From contig CAJUBQ010000023.1 in the NCBI GenBank assembly GCA_910584595.1, positions 1 through 60,860 of the forward strand: a stretch of 60,860 nucleotides of DNA. The letters run 5' to 3'. The stretch is from an uncultured Eubacterium sp. GTDB taxonomy: Bacteria; Bacillota; Clostridia; Lachnospirales; Lachnospiraceae. The first letter of the stretch is position 1. Every line of letters begins with the position of its first letter. The position numbers and the translations under genes were made by a program. Below the pieces are notes generated by a model. It saw nothing but the letters and a program-made list of their open reading frames with translations, ran no database searches and had not been told where the DNA came from. This document shows, in pieces, positions 45,313 to 53,321 of the stretch.

Positions 45313-45726
45313 ATGAGTGTAATTAACGAATTGATTCGTACAGAAGCAGATGGAACGATAAGCTTTGGGGATTATACACTGGCGTCCAAAACAAAAAAGG
45401 ACAATTTTGAGCATGGTACGGATATTTACAAGGTCAAAACGTTCCGTGAAATTACGAAGCTGGAATGCAATGGCATCTTTGTTTACGAGTCTGTGCCAGG
45501 GACAGCTGTCAGTGGTTTGGATATTACAGAAAATGAAGTTTCTTTTCAGGTAGAAGGACCGGAAGATGCGGAGATTACACTGGGGCTTTGCGATTCTACA
45601 GAATACGAAGTATTTATTAACAGCGATAACGTAGGAACGATGAAGACAAATCTGGGCGGCAAACTGACGATGAGCGTAGAGCTTGGCGCGAAAGAGCCAA
45701 CAGATGTCAGGATTGTGAAGAAATAA
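45313..45726 (+). CDS. Conserved small protein between clpC and radA
   Basis: 137 residues, mostly beta strands, no signal peptide or membrane segment. The start SVINELIRTEADGTISFGDY and the C-terminal LGAKEPTDVRIVKK are compact and look like a single beta-sandwich domain. I remember close homologues in Lachnospiraceae annotated as endosialidase chain, which is not convincing as a function. GGAGG lies 8 nt before the ATG. It ends 2 nt before the RadA ATG, so translation of the two is probably coupled. A TATAAT at about 45267 may be part of its promoter. Confidence 0.65.
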   Translation: MSVINELIRTEADGTISFGDYTLASKTKKDNFEHGTDIYKVKTFREITKLECNGIFVYESVPGTAVSGLDITENEVSFQVEGPEDAEITLGLCDSTEYEVFINSDNVGTMKTNLGGKLTMSVELGAKEPTDVRIVKK

Positions 45727-45728
45727 GT

Positions 45729-47087
45729 ATGGCAAAAGCAAAAACGATTTATTTTTGTCAGGAATGCGGGCATGAATCGGCGAAATGGATGGGACAGTGT
45801 CCGGGATGCAGGCAATGGAACACGTTTGTAGAAGAGACAGTGGAGCGCAGGAAAGGCGCAGCTGAAAAAAAGCCGATTTTGGATGCAGGCCCGGTGATAC
45901 TTGCGGATATTGAGATGAAACGGGAAGAACGCTTTACAAGCGGCTTCCCGGAACTGGATCGTGTACTGGGCGGAGGCATCGTTCCTGCATCTTTAGTGCT
46001 GGTAGGCGGCGATCCGGGTATCGGAAAATCCACTTTATTGCTGCAGGTTTGTCAAAAGTTAAGCGCACAGCAGATGCAGGTATTATATATTTCCGGAGAA
46101 GAGTCTTTGCAGCAGATTAAAATAAGGGCACAGCGGATTGGCAGTTTTACGGACAGCCTTTTTTTGTTGTGCGAGACGAATCTGGATACCATTGACGGAG
46201 TATTGCGCAGAGAAAAACCACAGGTGGTCATCATTGATTCTATTCAAACGATGTACAGCGAAAATATTTCGTCGTCTCCGGGCAGCGTATCACAGGTACG
46301 GGAAGCGACAGCCGCTTTTATGCAGCTTGCAAAGGGGCTTGGCATCACGATCTTTATTGTCGGACATGTTACAAAGGAGGGGGTTGTGGCAGGCCCCCGC
46401 GTATTGGAGCATATGGTAGATACCGTGTTGTATTTTGAAGGAGACCGTCATGCGGCTTATCGCATTCTTCGCGGGGTAAAAAACAGATTTGGATCTACGA
46501 ATGAAATTGGCGTTTTTGAAATGCGGGAGCAGGGTCTTGCTGAGGTAAAAAATCCGTCTGAATATATGTTAAGCGGTAAACCAAAGGATGCATCCGGCTC
46601 GGTAGTCGCATGTTCGATAGAAGGGACAAGACCGGTTCTTTTGGAAGTACAGGCATTGGTTTGCCGCAGTAATTTCGGCATTCCAAGGCGGACTGCAGCC
46701 GGAACGGATACAAACCGCGTGAACTTACTGATGGCAGTACTGGAGAAGAGATTAAATCTGCGGCTGAGCGAATGCGATGCCTATGTAAATATTGCGGGCG
46801 GCATCAAAATGAATGAACCTGCCCTGGATCTTGGAATTGTTCTGGCTATTATATCCAGCTATAAGGAACGCTGTATTGATGAAAAAATGATTTGTTTTGG
46901 CGAAGTAGGACTAAGCGGTGAGGTGCGTGCGGTTCATATGGCAAAACAGAGGATTTTGGAGGCGCGCAAACTGGGATTTACAACATGTATGTTACCAAAA
47001 GTTTCGTTAGATGCACAAAACAGCGTCGAGGGGATCACTTTACTTGGAGTGGAAAATGTACAGCAGGCAGTAAGAAAGATTTTATAG
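45729..47087 (+). CDS. radA: DNA repair protein RadA
   Basis: RecA-like ATPase that promotes branch migration in recombination, 452 aa. The N-terminal zinc finger has Cys10, Cys13, Cys24 and Cys27. Walker A is GGDPGIGKST (93-102). The RadA-specific KNRFG motif is at 251-255. The C-terminal Lon-protease-like domain (about 275-452) lacks the proteolytic Ser-Lys pair, as usual for the family. Length is standard. Starts 2 nt after the preceding stop. The clpC-radA order is common in Firmicutes. Confidence 0.95.
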   Translation: MAKAKTIYFCQECGHESAKWMGQCPGCRQWNTFVEETVERRKGAAEKKPILDAGPVILADIEMKREERFTSGFPELDRVLGGGIVPASLVLVGGDPGIGKSTLLLQVCQKLSAQQMQVLYISGEESLQQIKIRAQRIGSFTDSLFLLCETNLDTIDGVLRREKPQVVIIDSIQTMYSENISSSPGSVSQVREATAAFMQLAKGLGITIFIVGHVTKEGVVAGPRVLEHMVDTVLYFEGDRHAAYRILRGVKNRFGSTNEIGVFEMREQGLAEVKNPSEYMLSGKPKDASGSVVACSIEGTRPVLLEVQALVCRSNFGIPRRTAAGTDTNRVNLLMAVLEKRLNLRLSECDAYVNIAGGIKMNEPALDLGIVLAIISSYKERCIDEKMICFGEVGLSGEVRAVHMAKQRILEARKLGFTTCMLPKVSLDAQNSVEGITLLGVENVQQAVRKIL

Positions 47088-47097
47088 GGAAATTTAG

Positions 47098-47133
47098 GAA
47101 AAACGCCTAAAAAAATGCATTTTTGGCGTTTTT
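47098..47133 (+). terminator. Terminator after radA
   Basis: AAAACGCC pairs with GGCGTTTT around an A/T-rich centre and a T-rich stretch follows. Confidence 0.65.
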
Positions 47134-47233
47134 CTTTTTCTGTTTATACAAAAAGAAAATACTTCAATAAATGTCTGAAATGTTTTATAATATTAGGAGG
47201 GAGTCACTTCGCGATTTAGAAAGGAGGGAGGAG

Positions 47234-48016
47234 ATGTTTGATTTTTTTAAGAAAAAGACTTCCGGTAAACCAAAAGCAGCAGTGTTTGTAGATTATGAAC
47301 ACTGGTATTATGGGTATCATAACAAAGTGCAGATGAAACCAAATGTAGAAGAATGGATTGACGAGCTGAAACAGGAATATGAGATACATAAACTCTACAT
47401 ATTTGGTGATTTTTCAGAGCCTAAGATTGGTACGGAATTGGAGAAGCTGAAAGAGCTTACAGAGCATGTTGTTCATACGGCAAGTATGAAAGAAGGTGTG
47501 GACAAGGATTTTACGGATATTATGATTCTGGATACCATTTACCGCAGTATGGCAGAGAAAAATGAGGATGAAGTTTATATTCTTTTCACAGGAGATGCTC
47601 ATTTTACAAAGGTTGTGGAATATCTAAAGGAAAAAGATAAAAAAGTAATTATCTATGGCGTTAAATTTGCTTTCAGTAATGCATTAAAATCGGCTGCAAC
47701 CAGTTATGTTGAAATGCCAAGGCAGGAGCAGGAGCGTAATCATTATAATGATCTGATTTTAATCAGTCTGGACAGGCTGCGGGCAAAAAATGCGGCGAGA
47801 AAGCCGTCATATTGGAAAACGATTGATAGTGTAGCTTCGTATAACCGTGTGTCAAAGTCGCGGGTGAAGACAGCATTGGACGGTATGATTAGTCAAAAGT
47901 ATATAGAAGTTACTACCAAAAAGACAGGAAGAAACCATGAATATACGCAGCAGCTTTTAGAGGTGGACTGGACACAGCTGCAGGAAGATGGATTGTGGCA
48001 GTCAGCAGCCAGATAA
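47234..48016 (+). CDS. NYN-domain protein 2 with C-terminal helix-turn-helix-like region
   Basis: 260 residues. The N-terminal NYN domain (about 15-165) has AAVFVDYEHWYYG, FGDFSEPKIG, KDFTDIMILD and ILFTGDAHFTKV, the LabA-like acidic set (Asp in VDYEH, DFTD and GDAH). The C-terminal part (about 180-260) reads like a winged helix (WKTIDSVASYNRVSKSRVK). Such LabA-like proteins are thought to cleave RNA. The ATG at 47234 is preferred because AGGAGGGAGGAG lies directly upstream. The ATG at 47171 would add 21 atypical residues. Alone in its unit. Confidence 0.78.
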   Translation: MFDFFKKKTSGKPKAAVFVDYEHWYYGYHNKVQMKPNVEEWIDELKQEYEIHKLYIFGDFSEPKIGTELEKLKELTEHVVHTASMKEGVDKDFTDIMILDTIYRSMAEKNEDEVYILFTGDAHFTKVVEYLKEKDKKVIIYGVKFAFSNALKSAATSYVEMPRQEQERNHYNDLILISLDRLRAKNAARKPSYWKTIDSVASYNRVSKSRVKTALDGMISQKYIEVTTKKTGRNHEYTQQLLEVDWTQLQEDGLWQSAAR

Positions 48017-48180
48017 GATCGTTGTCAGGAGAGCAAAAGATAAGTATGAAGATAAGCAAATGATAAGCATCATATAAGCTCATTTAAGTGTAAAACAACT
48101 AAAAGTCATGCAAATACATAAGCAATGAAACAATAAGAATGAAAAAAGCAATAAAATGCAATCAGAAGAGGAAAAATTAC

Positions 48181-48190
48181 GAAGCGCTTC
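48181..48190. promoter_or_regulatory. Palindrome GAAGCGCTTC in a 347-bp spacer
   Basis: A perfect 10-bp palindrome inside the otherwise gene-free stretch 48017-48363. It resembles the centre of catabolite-responsive elements but the flanks do not match well. Apart from this and the terminator at 48295 the spacer is A/T-rich and shows nothing further. Confidence 0.25.
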
Positions 48191-48294
48191 CAAACATAAA
48201 TTTTATAGGTTTCAAAAGAAAATGAAGGTTCATCGGATGAAAAAGAAAACGCTGGATAAATACATATAAAACAGTGAATTGTTTATGATAGAAT

Positions 48295-48325
48295 AAAAAA
48301 GGAGCTGCTGCACAGCTCCTTTTTT
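48295..48325. terminator. Strong terminator before the ATP-grasp operon
   Basis: AAAAAAGGAGCTG pairs with CAGCTCCTTTTTT around a short loop. It ends the NYN transcript. It lies only 38 nt before the ATP-grasp ATG, so that operon either starts within this spacer or depends on read-through. Confidence 0.85.
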
Positions 48326-48363
48326 GTGCAATTTATATTTGGCAGATTTGGAGGGTGTGAAAG

Positions 48364-49260
48364 ATGAAGAAGGCATATGCCTGGCTTGTAGTGAACGGAT
48401 TTATTGAGTCGGAAAAATTCAGACAGATTTTTTCATGGTTAGTGGAAGCAGCTGAAAGACAACAGTGTATACTGGAAATAAAGACAAATACGCAGCTGTT
48501 GCCAGAGCTTGTATTGGGGGAAGAAGGATTGCTGACAGGCTGCAGAAGGCCGCAGTTTGTTATTTTCTGGGATAAGGACGTCCGTTTGGCAAGGCTGCTG
48601 GAAAAGCTGGGACTGCGCTTGTTTAATTGCGCACAGAGCATCGAAATCTGTGATGACAAAGCAAGGACACATTTAGAGCTTTCAGATCAAAAAATTCGGA
48701 TGCCAAAAACAGTCATTGCGCCGAAAACCTTTCGGATGGAAGGTTATCCGAATTTGGATTTTTTGCAGCAGATAGAAAGCAGGCTTGGTTTTCCTATGGT
48801 AGTTAAGGAATGCTACGGCTCTTTTGGACAGCAGGTATGGCTGCTTCCTAACGAAAAAGAATTGTCAGATTGCTTGCGTGGCATTCAAAACCGCCCGTTT
48901 TTATTCCAGGAATATATAGCGGCTTCCAGGGGGAGCGATATTCGGATACAGATGGTCGGTACGGAGGCGGTAGCAGCGATGCACCGTTATCATGCACATG
49001 ATTTTCGCGCCAACATTACAAATGGGGGAAGTATGGAAGCCTGCCAGCCAAATGATGCACAGCTTAAAATGGCGAAAAAGGTGATGGAGACATTGAAACT
49101 GGATTTTGCAGGCGTGGATATTTTATTTGGAGAACATGGCGAACCGGTGTTGTGTGAGGTCAATTCCAATGCTCATTTTATAAATATATGGAAATGTACA
49201 GGGGTAAATGTGGCGGATGCGATTGTTGCGTATTGTTTGAGGAACAGTAAAAATGAATAA
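48364..49260 (+). CDS. ATP-grasp ligase 1, RimK-like
   Basis: 298-residue cytoplasmic protein. An N-terminal pre-ATP-grasp domain is followed by the ATP-grasp core: GFPMVVKECYGSFGQQV (Lys, glycine-rich loop), FLFQEYI, SRGSDIRIQMVG and CEVNSNAHF, whose Glu and Asn ligate magnesium. The pattern is closest to RimK/LysX-type ligases, which join an amino acid to a carboxylate through an acyl-phosphate. Its stop overlaps the start of the next ATP-grasp gene by 8 nt. GGAGG lies before the ATG. Substrates are unknown. A free-standing pair of different ATP-grasp enzymes usually means a peptide- or cofactor-modifying pathway. Confidence 0.8.
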   Translation: MKKAYAWLVVNGFIESEKFRQIFSWLVEAAERQQCILEIKTNTQLLPELVLGEEGLLTGCRRPQFVIFWDKDVRLARLLEKLGLRLFNCAQSIEICDDKARTHLELSDQKIRMPKTVIAPKTFRMEGYPNLDFLQQIESRLGFPMVVKECYGSFGQQVWLLPNEKELSDCLRGIQNRPFLFQEYIAASRGSDIRIQMVGTEAVAAMHRYHAHDFRANITNGGSMEACQPNDAQLKMAKKVMETLKLDFAGVDILFGEHGEPVLCEVNSNAHFINIWKCTGVNVADAIVAYCLRNSKNE

Positions 49261-50116
49261 GATACAAAAAATATGGAATGGATGGATTTTATATTCAAAT
49301 CGTGACAGCGGTATAAATATGCATTATGTCAATCTTTATCGAAAAGCATGTGAAAAGCGTGGAATGAACGTAAGATTTGGCGTCTATGACCCCGAATTGC
49401 TGTCGGCAGGGTTAGAAGCCTGCCGGATAGAAGGTGAGGCAGAAAAGGACTTGCCGCAGTTTGTAATTAACCGTACGAGAGACTATCAGCTTGCGGAATT
49501 GTTGGAATCCTATGGAATCCATGTGTTTAATCCGTCATTTCTTACAAGGCTGGGCAACGATAAATCTGAGGCATATCGTTACATGCAACATAGAAATGTT
49601 CCTGTCATGCCTACCATTTACGGATTGCAGGTACCGCCGCATTGGTATCCGGCAGTTGTGAAATCTTGTGACGGGCATGGTGGCACAGAGGTTTTTTTGC
49701 TTCGGAATGAAACAGAATGGGAACAGTGGAAAGCGAGTATCGATCAGAATAAACAGAACAGAAAGCGGTATGTGGTACAGCAGGCAGCCTCCTGTTTAGG
49801 AAGAGATGTACGTGTATATGTTATTGGAAATAAAATAAAAGCAGCCGTTTTGCGGACATCGCAGACGGATTTTCGCAGCAATTATTGTCTGGGCGGAAAT
49901 GTGCAGATGTATCAGCTTTCCATGGAAGAACAAAAGCTTGTAGAACATGTGATACAGGAGCTTTCGATTGGAATGGCCGGAATCGATTTTATCTTTCATC
50001 AGGGTCAGATGATATTTAATGAAATCGAAGATGTGGCAGGCGCCAGGAGCTTGTATTCCCTGACAGATTATGATATTGTTGATGATTATGTGAGTTATAT
50101 TCAGGAGGAGCTGTGA
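49253..50116 (+). CDS. ATP-grasp ligase 2
   Basis: 287-residue protein overlapping the previous gene by 8 nt. The ATP-grasp core shows YPAVVKSCDGHGGTEV, YVVQQAAS, LGRDVRVYVIG, DFRSNYCLGG and IFNEIEDVAG; the Glu and Asp in the last block stand where magnesium ligands do. The N-terminal half (WILYSNRDSGINMHYV) differs from that of ligase 1, so the two are paralogues of distinct specificity. No signal peptide. Followed 2 nt later by the Cys-rich small gene. I cannot name the substrate. Confidence 0.78.
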   Translation: MNKIQKIWNGWILYSNRDSGINMHYVNLYRKACEKRGMNVRFGVYDPELLSAGLEACRIEGEAEKDLPQFVINRTRDYQLAELLESYGIHVFNPSFLTRLGNDKSEAYRYMQHRNVPVMPTIYGLQVPPHWYPAVVKSCDGHGGTEVFLLRNETEWEQWKASIDQNKQNRKRYVVQQAASCLGRDVRVYVIGNKIKAAVLRTSQTDFRSNYCLGGNVQMYQLSMEEQKLVEHVIQELSIGMAGIDFIFHQGQMIFNEIEDVAGARSLYSLTDYDIVDDYVSYIQEEL

Positions 50117-50117
50117 C

Positions 50118-50378
50118 ATGTCAAAGATGCAAACAGAAAAACGAATCTGTAAGAAATGCCTGTTAAGAGATCTTGCTGCTGAGGATCAAAAAAACATCAA
50201 AAGATATCTGGACGCAATCAAACGGCAGGACCGGGTAGACGAGCAAGTGTATGAACAACGGCTTGCCGTTTGCAAAGAATGCGACAGACTTCATGAAGCA
50301 ACCTGCCAGGCATGCGGCTGCTATGTGGAGCTTCGGGCAGCAATCAGGCATGGCAGATGTCCTTATAAAAAATGGTAG
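50118..50378 (+). CDS. Cys-rich 86-residue protein of the ATP-grasp operon (DUF6171-like)
   Basis: 86 residues with two Cys clusters: CKKC near the N-terminus (residues 11-14) and CKEC ... CQACGC, then a final C in the tail (about 52-80), consistent with two zinc-binding sites. The middle is a charged helix. I recall the pattern as DUF6171. ATG lies 2 nt after the ligase 2 stop. Possible roles are carrier, scaffold or substrate of the ligases, or an unrelated zinc-ribbon regulator. Nothing in the sequence decides among these. Confidence 0.65.
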   Translation: MSKMQTEKRICKKCLLRDLAAEDQKNIKRYLDAIKRQDRVDEQVYEQRLAVCKECDRLHEATCQACGCYVELRAAIRHGRCPYKKW

Positions 50379-50388
50379 AAATCTTACA

Positions 50389-51315
50389 TTATGGCAAACC
50401 GTCTACAGGAGTATAATGGATACTGACTTTGATATCTTGTCCATAGTTGCCAAAGCCTTTTCCATAAATTGTAAGGCCGCCGACATTTTCCGAATCATCG
50501 TCCACGCCCAGGCGCAGCTTAATCATACTGTTGCTGTTCAGGTGAAAATCGTGGATCGTCTTATCTGAAATCTGTAGGCCGTCAATAAAAGTCCCTTTAT
50601 GATTAATTACAAGCATTTTCAACAGTCCATACTGGTTCCAGTTCGGGAACCACCAGTCAGGGGTGAAAATGCCACGCACGTCGCCAAAGTCGCCGGGAGA
50701 TGTCCATTTACCGATAAATACATCATTTAAATAAAAACTGATATCGGACAGCCAGTTATTGTTCGAACCAGGCGCCTCAGAACTTAACTCGGCAGAAATA
50801 ACAATCTGTGTAATTCGTTGTGTATATGGGATAAAGTTTGGGATCATATATTCTACGTATCCTTTCGTAAACCAGAGGATATCTGCGTCATAACGTCCCG
50901 GATGTGCAAAATACCGTGTGTCGTCCACTTCTCCAATCAAACGTTGGTCGGAGGCAAGACCGCAGGTAGGAAATACCTGATAATTCGAAAAATGCCCCAC
51001 CTTTAATTCGGTGTTATAAACATTTTCCTCAACGGTAGGATTATTGATTTCAATCAACACTTTATCAAGCTGAAGAGAACAGAGCTTTTGGTTCCCATGA
51101 CTGGCAGATTCATTTGAGGTATTGACGATCCCGCATGCTTCCAGTTTTTTGATATGGTTTGTAAGCGCTCCGTTTGTAATGTTCAGCCTGGTTGCCAGTT
51201 CATTCATATTCATGTATTTGTTTGCGATGAGCAGCTTGATGATTTCTATCCGTACTTCGGAGCCAAGCGCTTTAAAAAATTCAAGTCCGTCATCCAGCGA
51301 TTCAATGTGTAGCAT
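50389..51315 (-). CDS. Winged-helix regulator with C-terminal beta-sandwich sensor domain
   Basis: 308 residues. Residues about 8-75 are an ArsR-type winged helix (FFKALGSEVRIEIIKLL, then MNMNELATRLNITNGALTNHIKKLE, each under 20 residues at the recognition part). The remaining roughly 225 residues are beta-rich with many Trp/Tyr and no Cys metal site, so this is likely a sugar-sensing domain rather than a metal sensor. The ATG at 51315 has GGGGG upstream; an in-frame ATG at 51339 is less likely. It faces away from the arabinoside transport genes and its start lies about 380 bp from theirs, the classic layout for a local regulator. Confidence 0.78.
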   Translation of the reverse strand: MLHIESLDDGLEFFKALGSEVRIEIIKLLIANKYMNMNELATRLNITNGALTNHIKKLEACGIVNTSNESASHGNQKLCSLQLDKVLIEINNPTVEENVYNTELKVGHFSNYQVFPTCGLASDQRLIGEVDDTRYFAHPGRYDADILWFTKGYVEYMIPNFIPYTQRITQIVISAELSSEAPGSNNNWLSDISFYLNDVFIGKWTSPGDFGDVRGIFTPDWWFPNWNQYGLLKMLVINHKGTFIDGLQISDKTIHDFHLNSNSMIKLRLGVDDDSENVGGLTIYGKGFGNYGQDIKVSIHYTPVDGLP

Positions 51316-51602
51316 ATTTTTTTCCCCCGTGAAATGCAAATCTCATTACTAACCCCTATCATATCACTAACAGTATATCGGAAAAGCTGAATTGCGTCAA
51401 TCCTTTATGAAATCGAAAAATAATTCTAAAAAAACTAAACAAATGTTAGGATACAAAATTTTCCATAATTCTACAAAGGCAAAATCTACAATTTTCAAAA
51501 AAATCAACTCATTTTTTTGAAAAATAGTAACAAAAAATAGACCAACTTTTTTAACATATTTCACAAACATCTAAAATAGTATAGCAAAATCTAAAATAAA
51601 TA

Positions 51603-51631
51603 TTGACAAAATATAAAAAATATAATAATCT
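51603..51631 (+). promoter_or_regulatory. Promoter-like A/T-rich region of the arabinoside locus
   Basis: TTGACA at 51603-51608 is followed by TATAAT at 51621 (only 12 bp, too short) and by AATAAT at 51624 (15 bp). The true -10 is unclear. The 380-bp region between the regulator and the binding-protein gene is very A/T-rich, with no frame of its own. It probably contains the regulator's operator, but no clear palindrome stands out. Confidence 0.35.
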
Positions 51632-51695
51632 ACAATCATGAAGTTAGAGAGCTGATTTCAAATTTTAAGGGATTTTCAAAACAGGAGGGAAAGCA

Positions 51696-53177
51696 ATGAA
51701 AAAGAAATTAGTAAGCGCATTATTGTGTGCAACAATGGTTGCCGGATGTCTGACATTTGCAGGCTGCGGCGGCGGTGACGACAGCAGTGCATCTGATAAC
51801 AGCAATGCAGCAGATGATGGTGCAGATGCTTCAAACGATGATGCGAACGCAGGAGATGACAGCGCAGACGCTTCAGACGAAGGCGGCGAAGGGGAATCCG
51901 GTACAGAGGAAGCGATAGATTTCTCCGGTACATTTGGTGATGAGAATGGTACAAAGCTGTCTATGTGGACATTCGTAGACGTGCATGCAAATTTCTACGG
52001 CAAGATGGTTGATATGTGGAATGAGAAGAATCCGGACAAAACGATTTCTCTGGAAGCAACCGCTTATCCATTTGCAGATATGCATCAGAAACTGTTAATG
52101 TCCTTCCAGGCAGGTGAAGGCGCACCGGATATTGTTGACGTTGAGGTTGGCCAGTTCCCAAATGTAGTTGAAGGTGTCGATACCTGGTTATATCCACTGG
52201 ATGATGCAATGGCTCCATACAAAGACGATATGGTTCAGGCTCGTCTGGAAGTGTATATGGGATCTGACGGACATTACTATGGCGCTCCATTCCATGTAGG
52301 CGCAACAGTTATGTACTACAATCTGGCAGAGCTTGAAAAATATGATATTAAGCAGGAAGATATTGACGCGATTGTAACATGGGATGACTGGAAAGCTCTC
52401 GGCAAAAAATATGTGGAAGCGCGCGGAGAAGAAGGTAAATTCTGGACCAGTGTAGATACAGGCGGTACAGACTGGATCTGGATTGCAATGGCAGAACATG
52501 GCGAGGACTGGACAGGTACGTTTGAAGAGCCGGCAAATGTGCAGCTGGATTCTGTAAAGAAGATGCTTGAGTTTGAAAAAGGCATGCTGGATGAAGGCAT
52601 TGCAGAAGTTTCACCGGATGGCCAGATTGACGTTGACGCAGGTACATCTAATATATTAGATCATAATATCGTAGCATTCCCGAAAGCTATGTGGTATATG
52701 TCCAGATTCCTGGATAAGATGCCGGATGAAAAGGGTAACTGGTATATCGCTCCATGTCCGGTATTTGAAGCAGGACAGCCGCGTTCTGTAGGTATTGGCG
52801 GTACTGGTACGGTAGTTACGCAGCAGTCTGCAAATAAAGAACTGGCAGCAGATTTTGTATGTTTTGCAAAGATGTCTCCGGAAGGATGTCAGGTTATCTG
52901 GGATGATCTTGGATTTGATGTATGTAACACTTCTCTGTGGGATGATGATGCATTTGCTCACAATAAAGACAACAAATACAATACATTTTTCCGTAATATG
53001 CCGTATGACGTATTAAATGAGATTAAAGATGAGATCGGCAAGATTAATATTTTGAAAGCAACAACAATCATCGGTGAGCAGTTCAACCTGACTTCATTCA
53101 ATGAGATTTTAGAAGAAGGCAGAGATATTGACGAAGTATTGCAGGAAGCTCAGGATGCAATTGATTTGGAGCAGTAA
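51696..53177 (+). CDS. Sugar-binding lipoprotein of the arabinoside importer
   Basis: 493-residue solute-binding lipoprotein. The signal peptide ends with lipobox FAGC (Cys about 24). An Asp/Ser/Ala-rich acidic linker of about 45 residues precedes the family 1 binding fold, with conserved segments such as FQAGEGAPDIVDVE and YGAPFHVG. AGGAGG lies upstream of the ATG. Context with GH43 and GH51 enzymes points to arabino-oligosaccharides as cargo (inference). Confidence 0.87.
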   Translation: MKKKLVSALLCATMVAGCLTFAGCGGGDDSSASDNSNAADDGADASNDDANAGDDSADASDEGGEGESGTEEAIDFSGTFGDENGTKLSMWTFVDVHANFYGKMVDMWNEKNPDKTISLEATAYPFADMHQKLLMSFQAGEGAPDIVDVEVGQFPNVVEGVDTWLYPLDDAMAPYKDDMVQARLEVYMGSDGHYYGAPFHVGATVMYYNLAELEKYDIKQEDIDAIVTWDDWKALGKKYVEARGEEGKFWTSVDTGGTDWIWIAMAEHGEDWTGTFEEPANVQLDSVKKMLEFEKGMLDEGIAEVSPDGQIDVDAGTSNILDHNIVAFPKAMWYMSRFLDKMPDEKGNWYIAPCPVFEAGQPRSVGIGGTGTVVTQQSANKELAADFVCFAKMSPEGCQVIWDDLGFDVCNTSLWDDDAFAHNKDNKYNTFFRNMPYDVLNEIKDEIGKINILKATTIIGEQFNLTSFNEILEEGRDIDEVLQEAQDAIDLEQ

Positions 53178-53254
53178 ATACATATTGTGTAATTGGCAAC
53201 AGTGACGGATTTTGATAGGCGACAGTGAAGGCATCTGAGCTGTTGCATGGATGG

Positions 53255-53285
53255 AAATGCCTGAGAGCCTGATTCTCAGGCATTT
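53255..53285 (+). terminator. Stem-loop between binding-protein and permease genes
   Basis: AAATGCCTGAGA pairs with TCTCAGGCATTT around a 7-nt loop, then T-rich. Such internal stem-loops often allow more binding protein than permease to be made by partial termination or mRNA protection. The 144-nt gap here is far longer than between the other genes of the operon. Confidence 0.75.
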
Positions 53286-53321
53286 TCTTTCATTATTATC
53301 TAAGGGAGAGGAGAGAGGAAC

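Noticed and set aside
48181..48190. Catabolite-responsive element at GAAGCGCTTC
   Set aside because: The palindromic centre fits but the outer bases do not match the consensus, and it is far from the next start.
51603..51626. TTGACA/TATAAT as a perfect promoter
   Set aside because: The two boxes are only 12 bp apart, too close for sigma-A, so it is reported only as a promoter-like region.
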